This document shows, piece by piece, positions 1 through 6,003 of a DNA stretch of 6,853 bases. Both the position numbers and the translations under genes were made by a program. The notes under the pieces are model-generated. The model ran no database searches, had not been told where the DNA came from, and saw nothing but the letters and a program-made list of their open reading frames with translations. This DNA comes from Actinomycetota bacterium (GTDB lineage: Bacteria > Actinomycetota > Actinomycetes > Mycobacteriales > Micromonosporaceae), in NCBI GenBank assembly GCA_005885115.1, contig VAXX01000501.1:1-6853 (forward strand). The letters run 5' to 3'. Each line of letters starts with the position of its first letter. Positions within the stretch are counted from its first letter, which is position 1.

Positions 1-2
1 TG

Positions 3-944
3 CTGATGCTGGCCTGGAAGATCGCGCCCGCGCTGGCCGCCGGCAACACCGTGGTGCTCAAGCCGGCCGAGACGACGCCGTTGACCGCGCTGCTGTTCGC
101 GCAGCTGTGCCAGCAGGCCGAGCTGCCGCCCGGCGTGGTCAACATCGTGACCGGCGCCGGCGAGACCGGCCGGCTGCTGGTCGAGCATCCCGGGGTCGAC
201 AAGGTGGCCTTCACCGGCTCGACCGAGGTCGGCCGCGCCATCGCCCGCTCGGTCGCCGGCACCCGCAAACGACTCACCCTCGAACTCGGCGGCAAGGCGG
301 CCAACATCGTCTTCGACGACGCCCCGATCGACCAGGCGGTCGAGGGCATCGTCAACGGCATCTTCTTCAACCAGGGGCACGTCTGCTGCGCCGGTTCCCG
401 GCTGCTGGTCCAGGAGTCGGTGGCCGAGGAGGTCCTCGACTCACTCAAGCGCCGGATGGCCCGGCTGCGGGTCGGCGACCCGCTGGACAAGAACACCGAC
501 ATCGGCGCGATCAACTCGGCCGCGCAACTGTCCCGGATCCGTTCGCTGTCGGAGATCGGCAGCCAGGAGGGGGCGCAGCGCTGGTCACCGCCGTGCGAGC
601 TGCCCGAGCGCGGCTTCTGGTTCGCGCCGACCATCTTCACCGGGGTATCCCAGGCCCACCGGATCGCCCGTGAGGAGATCTTCGGTCCGGTGCTGTCGGT
701 CCTGACGTTCCGTACCCCCGCCGAGGCCGTCGAGAAGGCCAACAACACGCCGTACGGGCTGTCCGCCGGCGTGTGGACCGAGAAGGGGTCGCGGATCCTG
801 GCGATCGCCGACCGGCTACGCGCCGGAGTCGTATGGGCCAACACGTTCAACCGCTTCGATCCCACGTCACCCTTCGGCGGCTACAAGGAGTCCGGGTACG
901 GGCGGGAAGGCGGCCGCCACGGTCTGGAGGGCTACCTTGCCTGA
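3..944 (+). CDS. Aldehyde dehydrogenase, catalytic subunit (5' end outside window)
   Basis: NAD(P)+-dependent oxidation of an aldehyde to a carboxylic acid is the expected reaction; the substrate cannot be read from sequence. The reading frame is open through the left edge, so the ATG at position 6 is internal. The fragment begins just after where the family's PWNFP loop would lie, so about 165 residues are missing from a usual 480-500. Counting from that internal Met, visible landmarks are the KPAE cofactor loop (19-22), FTGSTEVGR (69-77), the general base Glu93 in LELGGK, the nucleophile Cys127 in NQGHVCCAGSR (codon 384-386) and EEIFGPV. The Glu-to-Cys spacing of 34 residues matches classical ALDHs. 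The C-terminus is complete (SPFGGYKESGYGREGG...). The stop overlaps the next gene, a catalytically dead relative, by 8 bp, so the two products are probably made together. Related pairs may lie next to deoC in other actinomycetes; that cannot be tested here. Confidence 0.95.
   Translation: MMLAWKIAPALAAGNTVVLKPAETTPLTALLFAQLCQQAELPPGVVNIVTGAGETGRLLVEHPGVDKVAFTGSTEVGRAIARSVAGTRKRLTLELGGKAANIVFDDAPIDQAVEGIVNGIFFNQGHVCCAGSRLLVQESVAEEVLDSLKRRMARLRVGDPLDKNTDIGAINSAAQLSRIRSLSEIGSQEGAQRWSPPCELPERGFWFAPTIFTGVSQAHRIAREEIFGPVLSVLTFRTPAEAVEKANNTPYGLSAGVWTEKGSRILAIADRLRAGVVWANTFNRFDPTSPFGGYKESGYGREGGRHGLEGYLA
926..931 (+). promoter_or_regulatory. Ribosome binding site deciding a TTG start
   Basis: GGAGGG lies 5 bases before the TTG at 937, inside the last codons of the preceding aldehyde dehydrogenase gene. 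It supports the TTG as the true start. It also suggests translational coupling, because ribosomes finishing the first gene (stop 942-944) are already at the second start. Confidence 0.6.
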
Positions 945-1797
945 GTCGCGGCTACGGATACCGAAGACGTACAAGCTGTTCATCGGCGGCGCCTTTCCGC
1001 GCAGCGAGTCCGGCCGGTCGTACGTCGTGACCTCGCTCGACGGTGCCTTCCGCGCCAACGCCGCGCTCGCCTCCCGCAAGGACGTACGCGACGCGGTCGT
1101 CGCCGCCCGGGCCGCCATCCCCAAGTGGGCCGGGGCGACCGCGTACAACCGGGGCCAGATCCTGTACCGGATCGCCGAGCTGCTGGAGGGCCGGCGGGCC
1201 CAGTTCGTCGAGGAGGTGGCGGCGAGCGAACCCGGCGACGCGCCGTCCACTGTGGACGCGGCGATCGACCGGTGGGTCTGGTACGCCGGCTGGGCCGACA
1301 AGATCGCCCAGGTGATGGGCGCCGCCAACCCGGTCGCCGGCCCGTTCTTCAACCTCTCCTCGCCCGAGCCGACCGGCGTCGTCGGCATCGTCGCACCGCC
1401 GGAGTCCAGCCTCCTCGGCCTGGTCAGCGTGCTGGCGCCGGTGATCGTCACCGGCAATACCGCGGTGGTCCTGGCCGCCCCGGACCGCCCGCTGCCGGCG
1501 GTCACCCTGACCGAGGTGCTGGCCACCTCCGACCTGCCCGCCGGCGTGGTCAACCTGCTCACCGGCCGGACGCCGGAGCTGGCCCCGTGGCTCGCCGGGC
1601 ACCTCGACGTCAACGGCCTCGACCTCACCGGCGTCACCGACCCCGAGCTGGCCACCGCCCTGGAGCGCGACGCGGCGGAGAACCTGAAACGGATTCTGCG
1701 CCCGGCCGGGCGCACGGACTGGACCGCCGAACCCGGGATCGAGCGCATGGTGGCATACCTGGAAATCAAGACCGTGTGGCACCCCAAGGGCGTCTGA
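937..1797 (+). CDS. Truncated, catalytically dead aldehyde dehydrogenase homologue (ALDH16 C-terminal-domain-like)
   Basis: This 286-residue protein is about 200 residues shorter than a normal ALDH. Residues 12-250 follow the family's N-terminal cofactor domain: KLFIGGAF (13-20), a helical region, then TGVVGIVAP (146-154), TGNTAVVL (172-179), LPAGVVNLLTGR (200-211) and DLTGV (229-233). The functional residues are replaced. The PWNFP loop with its conserved Asn is PPESS (154-158), the KPAE lysine is in AAPD (180-183), and the whole catalytic half with Glu, Cys and EIFGPV is absent. A short tail, YLEIKTVWHPKG (274-285), resembles ALDH C-termini, so the protein looks like an internal deletion of a full ALDH rather than a simple 3' loss. 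Known ALDH16 proteins carry an active-type ALDH followed by a vestigial, non-catalytic ALDH domain of about this size; the overlap with the upstream gene suggests a split version. The inferred role is structural or regulatory partner of the upstream enzyme. Confidence 0.85.
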   Translation: MPESRLRIPKTYKLFIGGAFPRSESGRSYVVTSLDGAFRANAALASRKDVRDAVVAARAAIPKWAGATAYNRGQILYRIAELLEGRRAQFVEEVAASEPGDAPSTVDAAIDRWVWYAGWADKIAQVMGAANPVAGPFFNLSSPEPTGVVGIVAPPESSLLGLVSVLAPVIVTGNTAVVLAAPDRPLPAVTLTEVLATSDLPAGVVNLLTGRTPELAPWLAGHLDVNGLDLTGVTDPELATALERDAAENLKRILRPAGRTDWTAEPGIERMVAYLEIKTVWHPKGV

Positions 1798-1813
1798 GAA
1801 GGCGCCCGCCCAC

Positions 1814-1819
1814 TAGGGT
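1814..1819 (+). promoter_or_regulatory. Possible -10 element
   Basis: TAGGGT, within CACTAGGGTGTC, fits the loose TANNNT -10 pattern of actinobacterial housekeeping promoters. It sits in the 61-bp gap after the truncated aldehyde dehydrogenase gene and 40 bases before the next start. No convincing -35 is visible 16-18 bases upstream (the best is a weak GTCTGA at 1792-1797), so this is a suggestion only. Confidence 0.3.
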
Positions 1820-1858
1820 GTCAGCCGAGGGAGCACAGGCGAGACAACGGAGGTCTTC

Positions 1859-2716
1859 GTGGCCCGTCAGACCACCGGCCGGGAAACCGAGCCCGAGATC
1901 GAGGCGCAGCGCCCGGCCAGCGCCGACGAGCTGTGGACGGCGGTACGTGTCGATCCCGTGGAGATCGCCCTGCCCAAGGGCGTGGGGTACACGCTGCGGG
2001 CGTACCGGCCGGTCGACGAGGTACGCCCGACCGACGTGTCCGAACGTGAGGACGATGTCTTCCCCGAGCGCCGACCCGACCCGGTCCTGGTTGACGAGGA
2101 CGAGACCGAGTTCGACGACGAGGACGCCGGGTTCGACGACGATGACCAGACCTTCGACGACGACGGGTCCGACGCGGACGAGTCCGAAGACGACGAGTCC
2201 GATGACGAGGACGAGGAGACCGACGAGCCCGAGGAGGTACCGGTCTTCCTTGGTCGAGCCGGCAAGGTCTACCTGTTCCACAGCGCCGAGGGGCTGGTCG
2301 AGTTCGTCCGCTCGGACGCCGAGCACGACCTGACCCAGCTCGACACCTGGCCCGAGCTGGTCAAGCGGATCAGCGCGGAGGACGTCGTACCGCTGCCCGA
2401 GGACACGTACGAACTGGACCTCGTGGTCAAGAACCTGCGGGCCAGCCATGACGTGTGGGACGCGGGTCTGATCATCCAGGCCGGCGAGATCGCGCGGGAT
2501 CTCGGGTACGCGCTGCGGCTCGAATCCATCATCGACGCCCTGTCTACCGGCTCACCGCTTGACGAGCTCGACGAGGCGGTCCGCGCCATCGAATCCGGTG
2601 GCATCAGCGGCTTCCTCGCCCGCCGCAGACTCAAGAAAATCGGGACGGAAGCCCCACCTCTCGGCTGGCGCCAGATAATAGGCAACATCTCAGCCGCTGT
2701 GGACTGGCGCGACTGA
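1859..2716 (+). CDS. Conserved actinobacterial hypothetical protein with acidic linker
   Basis: I do not recognise a characterised family; relatives recalled from actinomycetes carry uninformative or doubtful names such as 'DNA primase', and no primase motif is visible. The 285 residues fall into three parts. An N-terminal segment includes DELWTAVRVDPVEIALPKGVGYTLRAYR-like sequence (23-50). A hyper-acidic stretch (79-126) has 33 of 48 residues Asp or Glu, and Phe recurs at 85, 92 and 99, each followed by Asp-Asp. A compact-looking C-terminal domain (127-285) contains VFLGRAGKVYLF, a run LDTWPELVKRI, and helices around 186-260, and ends in AAVDWRD. No signal peptide or membrane segment is seen. 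The GTG start is supported by CGGAGG at 1848-1853, five bases upstream. The next gene follows after 60 bp with no obvious promoter or terminator, so co-transcription is likely. The acidic linker could mimic nucleic acid or bind basic protein; this is conjecture. Confidence 0.85.
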   Translation: MARQTTGRETEPEIEAQRPASADELWTAVRVDPVEIALPKGVGYTLRAYRPVDEVRPTDVSEREDDVFPERRPDPVLVDEDETEFDDEDAGFDDDDQTFDDDGSDADESEDDESDDEDEETDEPEEVPVFLGRAGKVYLFHSAEGLVEFVRSDAEHDLTQLDTWPELVKRISAEDVVPLPEDTYELDLVVKNLRASHDVWDAGLIIQAGEIARDLGYALRLESIIDALSTGSPLDELDEAVRAIESGGISGFLARRRLKKIGTEAPPLGWRQIIGNISAAVDWRD

Positions 2717-2776
2717 CCCTTTTCCAGGGAGCATCAGTCCAGCAGCGCGACAGAAGTCTGGGAGGAGGGCGACGCC

Positions 2777-4906
2777 GTGGCGCTCGTAAGGGTGTACTGC
2801 GGTCTCGCGTCGGCACCGCCAGCGGCGACCGCGCGCAGTTCGGCCAGTGCGTGGTTGACGGCCGCGGTGGTCGACGACGCGGGCCGGCTACTGGATGTCT
2901 GCGACATCAGTGACGACGCCGTGGGCTATGCCGAACTGGGTGCGCTGCTGTCCGAGCGCTCCGGCGGCACGGCCGGCGTCGCGGTCGCCGCGGATAGCGC
3001 CGAGCACCAGATCACCCTGCTCCTCGCCGCCGCGGGTCGACCATTGTCGATCGCCGACGAGGAGTCGCTCGACGACTACGCCGAGCGGTTCGGTGACGAC
3101 GACTCGCCGGACGAGATCCAGGCGGCGACCAACGAACGCCGGGCGGTGGGCCTGGCCCGGGCGTTGCAGGCCGGTGCGCTGGCCGCCTCGGTACAGGGGG
3201 CGCCACGCGAGCTGATGGCGCTCAAGCCGGTACTGGCGGCACACGCGGCACTCGCGACCGGGCGCCAGGGCGCCGCCGTCGCGCTGCGCGAGGTGCTCCG
3301 TGAGCTCTATCCCGCCGCGCTGCGGGCCTACCCCGACCCGGCCGAGCCGATCCCGCTGGCGATCCTCGACGCGCTGCCCGAGCCCGGGCTCCTGGCCACC
3401 GGTACCGCCAGCCGTAACCGGGATGCCGAGGTGGCGGCGCAACTGGCCGAGGCCGGCGTCGCCGACCTGGAAACGGTCGCCGAGGCGATCACCTCGCTGC
3501 GCGTGGCCATCGCCGAGACTCCCCGTCGGGCGGGCATCGGCAAGTCGTTGACCGCCGCCGTCGGCGAGACGGTACGGCAGGCCGTCGCCGCCGTACGCGC
3601 CTGTGACAGCGGGATCACCGCTCTCGTCGGGCTGCTGACCGAGAAGGCGACGTCCACGACACCGACGCTGGCCCGGTCGTTCCCGGTCCGGCAGCGTCCC
3701 GCCGAGGCTCCGGCCGCTCCGCTGCGTGCCGTACGCGGGGAGACCCCCGAACCCGCACCGCCCCGGCCGGCAGCTCCGGCTGCCCGCAGCGCCGCCGCGC
3801 CGCCACCGGCTCGGACCTCGACGCCACCGCCACCCGCCCGTACCCCCGCCGCGCCGCCGCCTGCGCGTACCCCGGCGACGCCGCCACCCGCTCGGACCCC
3901 CGCGGCACCGGCTGCCGCCCGGACGCCCGCCGCGCCGCTACCCGCGCGTACGCCGGCTCCACCGCCGCCGAGCACTCCGGCCGAGCCGCGCTTCGACTAC
4001 CCCGCGGCACCCGCCGCCCGGTCCGGCTCGATCCCGGCTCCCCGGGCCGCCGCCGAGGCCCGCCCGACCGAACCCGCCTACGAACCGGCCGGGCCGCAGC
4101 CCGGCGTACCGGCACCGGGCTCCCGCGCCGACTGGCCGCTCAACCCCGGCCCCTCGGCCAGGTCCGACCAGGCCGTCGTCAGCGAGAGCGGCTCGTACGC
4201 CGAGGTCCCGGAGCAGCGTCCCGGTCGGGTCACCCCGCCCTGGCAGGACATGCCCAGCGAGCCGCCCGCCCTGCGACTGGTCGAGCCGGAGCCGTTGCGG
4301 GAGCCGCGCCACGACTACGACCAGCTCCGCGATTCGTGGTCGAGCCGCTCCGGCGACTCGTACGGCAGCGGTCCGGCGTTGCGGCTCGTCGAGCCGAGCT
4401 GGGCCGGCGGTACGTCCGGCGGCTCCGACGCCCTGGACAGCCCGATCACGCCGCCGAGCGACGACAGCGACGGCGACCTGCTGATCTTCGCCGAGGCGTC
4501 CGCGTGGTTCACCGGATACACCGGCGAGCACCCGCCGATCAACTGGAGCAACCCGGCCGACGAGGGCTGGCTGGCCGCCGAGAAGGCGACCACCCACCCG
4601 GTGGTCGAGGACGAGACGACGTCCGGGCTGCCCCGTCGGGTACCGCAGGCCAACCTGGTGCCGGGCTCGGCGCTGCCATCGGCCGACCGGCCGCTCCGGA
4701 TCGTCCGCGACCCGGCCGCGATGGCCCAGCACACCACCGGGTACTTCCGGGGCTCCCGGCGCGGCGAGGAGGTACGCGGGTTCGCCGTCGGCGGCCGCCC
4801 CGGGCGGGAAGCCGCCGGTGGCTGGGACTTCAGCCGTGAAGGGTGGGAGTCCGAGCCGGAGGACGCCGACCGGGGGTACGAGTACCGCTCAGCGGCGCGC
4901 CGCTGA
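2777..4906 (+). CDS. Mosaic protein: degenerate IS110-type DEDD domain, Pro-rich repeats, CvnA-like tail
   Basis: This 709-residue protein has three regions. Residues 5-290 follow the order of an IS110-family N-terminal transposase domain: beta-rich CGLA...AAVVDDAGRLLD, AVGYAELGALL, VAVAADSAEHQITLLLAAAGRPLSI, then SPDEIQAATNERRAVGLARALQAG, PLAILDALPEPGLLA and a long helix. At the expected DEDD positions I read Ala11, Ala71 or Ala72, Asp112 and Gln115, so nuclease activity is unlikely, and the Transposase_20 half is absent. Residues 300-580 are Pro/Ala/Arg-rich and probably disordered, with six ART units spaced nine residues apart (345-392) and two ALRLVEP copies (498-504, 534-540). Residues 590-663 resemble the CvnA tail encoded at 6462-6677: [18 protein letters not shown] (617-630), YFRGSRRG (656-663). 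The GTG start has GGAGGAGGG at 2761-2769. No membrane segment is seen. Its role is unknown; a link to conservon signalling is inferred from the tail and location. Confidence 0.8.
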   Translation: MALVRVYCGLASAPPAATARSSASAWLTAAVVDDAGRLLDVCDISDDAVGYAELGALLSERSGGTAGVAVAADSAEHQITLLLAAAGRPLSIADEESLDDYAERFGDDDSPDEIQAATNERRAVGLARALQAGALAASVQGAPRELMALKPVLAAHAALATGRQGAAVALREVLRELYPAALRAYPDPAEPIPLAILDALPEPGLLATGTASRNRDAEVAAQLAEAGVADLETVAEAITSLRVAIAETPRRAGIGKSLTAAVGETVRQAVAAVRACDSGITALVGLLTEKATSTTPTLARSFPVRQRPAEAPAAPLRAVRGETPEPAPPRPAAPAARSAAAPPPARTSTPPPPARTPAAPPPARTPATPPPARTPAAPAAARTPAAPLPARTPAPPPPSTPAEPRFDYPAAPAARSGSIPAPRAAAEARPTEPAYEPAGPQPGVPAPGSRADWPLNPGPSARSDQAVVSESGSYAEVPEQRPGRVTPPWQDMPSEPPALRLVEPEPLREPRHDYDQLRDSWSSRSGDSYGSGPALRLVEPSWAGGTSGGSDALDSPITPPSDDSDGDLLIFAEASAWFTGYTGEHPPINWSNPADEGWLAAEKATTHPVVEDETTSGLPRRVPQANLVPGSALPSADRPLRIVRDPAAMAQHTTGYFRGSRRGEEVRGFAVGGRPGREAAGGWDFSREGWESEPEDADRGYEYRSAARR
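3797..3970 (+). repeat. In-frame 27-bp tandem repeat coding P-P-P-A-R-T-P-A-A
   Basis: Six imperfect 27-bp units encode a 9-residue Pro/Ala/Arg/Thr motif within the 709-residue mosaic protein (residues 341-398). The ART tripeptide recurs at residues 345, 354, 363, 372, 381 and 390 without a spacing error. Codons differ between units (Arg is CGG or CGT, Pro any of four), so the units are diverged at DNA level while the period is held. This suggests an older expansion kept at protein level. The segment is likely an extended, flexible linker. Confidence 0.85.
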
Positions 4907-4911
4907 GCGGT
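4884..4911. repeat. Perfect 28-bp palindrome over the stop codon
   Basis: Positions 4884-4911 form an uninterrupted inverted repeat with 14-base arms (left arm ACCGCTCAGCGGCG) and no spacer; the centre is GGCGCGCC. It encodes the last residues of the mosaic protein and includes its TGA stop (4904-4906). It lies 13 bp before the terminator stem. As RNA it would fold into a very stable hairpin with a minimal loop on either strand. No T-run follows on either side, so it is not a classical terminator by itself. It may stabilise 3' ends, block readthrough between the convergent units, or bind a dimeric protein. Confidence 0.85.
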
Positions 4912-4924
4912 GATCCCAAGACAG

Positions 4925-4958
4925 AGCGCCCGGACACCGTGAGGTGCCGGGCGCTTTT
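4925..4958 (+). terminator. Rho-independent terminator between convergent genes
   Basis: A nine-base stem (AGCGCCCGG at 4925-4933 with CCGGGCGCT at 4947-4955) continues after one bulged A (4934) into CACC/GGTG closed by the tetraloop GTGA (4939-4942), which is of the stable GNRA class. TTTT at 4955-4958 follows on the plus strand, so it mainly terminates the plus-strand unit ending at 4906. It also lies just past the end of cvnD on the minus strand, where the hairpin could stop transcription, although the T-run there is poor. Confidence 0.85.
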
Positions 4959-4969
4959 CCGTCCGTTCG

Positions 4970-5578
4970 TTATGCGGGAGCGGTGGCCCGCTGGCGGCGC
5001 ATGGTGAGCACGTACTCGACCAGTGAGATGAGTACCTGCTTGGTCGACTCCCGGCTGCGCGCGTCGCACGACACGACCGGTACGTCCGACGACACGGCGA
5101 GCGCGTCCCGTACGTCCTGGGCGCCGTGGTACTGCACGCCCTCGAAGCAGTTGATGGCCACCAGGTAGGGCAGCCGCCGGTGCTCGAAGAAGTCGATCGC
5201 GGCGAAACAGTCGGCGAGCCGCCGGGTGTCCACCATGACGACCGCCCCGATGGCACCACGGACGAGCTCGTCCCACATGAACCAGAACCGGGTCTGTCCG
5301 GGCGTACCAAAGAGGTAGAGGATCAGGTCCCGGTCGATCGAGATACGACCGAAGTCCATCGCGACCGTGGTGGTGACCTTGCCGGGTACCGCCCGGGTGT
5401 CGTCCACCCCCTCGCCCGCAGAGGTCATGATCGCCTCAGTGGTCAGCGGGGTGATCTCCGATACGGAGCCCACCAGCGTGGTCTTGCCCACACCGAAGCC
5501 GCCGGCGATGACGATCTTCGCCGACGTCACTCGCCCGGACGTCGGGCGGTGCGCCATGTCAGAGCCTGCGAAGTCCAC
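4970..5578 (-). CDS. cvnD: CvnD, Ras-like small GTPase of the conservon
   Basis: This 202-residue GTP-binding protein is the switch component of conservon complexes; in Streptomyces coelicolor the CvnA9/CvnD9 conservon affects aerial growth and antibiotic production. The G1/P-loop is GGFGVGKT (26-33) and the switch I threonine lies within VTTTVAMDFG (68-77). The G3 region is LFGTPGQTRFWFMW (89-102), where the usual Asp of DxxG is Gly91, as I recall for this family. The G4 region is AINCFEG (141-147), and the G5-like element is SCDAR (170-174). The length is normal. The GTG start at 5578 is chosen because GGAGAGGG (5592-5585) lies 6 bases upstream and the MDFA-S opening is typical of the family; ATG at 5557 has no good site. 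It overlaps the end of cvnC by 20 bp, indicating coupling. No cvnE (cytochrome P450) follows; the convergent mosaic gene lies there instead. Confidence 0.95.
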   Translation of the reverse strand: MDFAGSDMAHRPTSGRVTSAKIVIAGGFGVGKTTLVGSVSEITPLTTEAIMTSAGEGVDDTRAVPGKVTTTVAMDFGRISIDRDLILYLFGTPGQTRFWFMWDELVRGAIGAVVMVDTRRLADCFAAIDFFEHRRLPYLVAINCFEGVQYHGAQDVRDALAVSSDVPVVSCDARSRESTKQVLISLVEYVLTMRRQRATAPA

Positions 5579-5939
5579 TCAGCACCCTCTCCAGCAGTTC
5601 TGTACCGACCGCGTCGTTGTTCTCGAACGAGGTGGGCTCGTATACCGCCACCAGCCCGTCGGCGGCCATGTCAGCGATGAGGACCCGGGCCACCCCGAGC
5701 GGCAGTTGCATCCGCGCGGCCACCTCGGCCAGGGACTGTAACCGGCCATCGCACAGGGACGCGATGTACTGGTGCTCCCGACCGTGCGAGGAACCGTCCC
5801 GCATGGTCGCGTTGCGGCCCCGGACGGTGGTCTCGACGAGCGCTTCGAGCGCGATTTCCAGCTTGGGCCGGGTCCGACCGCGGGTGACGGCGTACGGCCG
5901 GACCAGGGCACCGGTGGGCTCATCTCGTTCGACCGCCAT
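5559..5939 (-). CDS. cvnC: CvnC, DUF742 protein of the conservon
   Basis: This 126-residue protein has the DUF742 signature ALVRPYAVTRGRT (11-23) and a winged-helix-like segment, roughly 57-100 (YIASLCDG, SLAEVAARMQLPLGVARVLIADM, ADGLVAVY). The biochemical function of DUF742 is not established; it is one of the four conserved conservon proteins and is thought to join the CvnA-CvnB-CvnD complex. The ATG start at 5939 has a near-ideal ribosome binding site (GGAGGTGA on the minus strand). Its 3' end overlaps cvnD by 20 bp. The 64-bp gap from cvnB upstream is the only sizeable gap in the cluster; I see no convincing promoter there. The DNA-binding-like fold makes a regulatory role possible, but direct DNA binding has no support from this sequence. 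Confidence 0.95.
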   Translation of the reverse strand: MAVERDEPTGALVRPYAVTRGRTRPKLEIALEALVETTVRGRNATMRDGSSHGREHQYIASLCDGRLQSLAEVAARMQLPLGVARVLIADMAADGLVAVYEPTSFENNDAVGTELLERVLSGLRRL

Positions 5940-5945
5940 TGCCGT

Positions 5946-5953
5946 TCACCTCC
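5946..5953 (-). promoter_or_regulatory. Strong ribosome binding site of cvnC
   Basis: On the minus strand GGAGGTGA matches the 16S rRNA 3' end over 8 bases and lies 6 bases before the cvnC ATG. It is stronger than the site of cvnD and suggests CvnC is translated independently of cvnB, from which it is separated by 64 bp. Confidence 0.65.
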
Positions 5954-6003
5954 CTCACCTGTGGTTCTTGTCATCAGTGTCGCGCGTACTGCGGTGACGC
6001 CCC

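Noticed and set aside
6..8. ATG as start of the first aldehyde dehydrogenase
   Set aside because: It lies within the conserved LMLAWKIAPAL segment, about 165 residues into a normal ALDH, and the frame is open to the window edge.
867..1787. Long minus-strand open frame opposite the truncated aldehyde dehydrogenase
   Set aside because: The plus-strand frame has clear ALDH homology; the antisense product is Ser/Arg/Ala-rich with no family motif, as expected from high-GC shadows.
1125..2333. 402-residue plus-strand open frame across two genes
   Set aside because: It is Arg/Pro/Gly-rich frame-shifted coding DNA that runs over the stop of one gene and the start of another.
1766..2449. Minus-strand frame rich in Val and Leu, resembling a membrane protein
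   Set aside because: It is the antisense image of the GAC/GAG acidic tract (read as Val/Leu); no ribosome binding site or family motif was seen.
3797..3970. CRISPR-like array
   Set aside because: The 27-bp units are contiguous without spacers, in frame and diverged; they code a Pro-rich linker.
2777..4906. Active IS110 insertion sequence
   Set aside because: The Transposase_20 half is absent, catalytic positions appear lost, a Pro-rich and CvnA-like C-terminus is attached, and no element boundaries are visible.
4315..5310. Minus-strand frame bridging cvnD and the mosaic gene
   Set aside because: It crosses the terminator and overlaps cvnD in another frame; composition is Ser/Arg/Pro-rich with no recognisable domain.
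5555..5557. ATG as alternative start of cvnD
   Set aside because: It has no good ribosome binding site, while the GTG at 5578 has GGAGAGGG 6 bases upstream and the family's typical MDFA opening.
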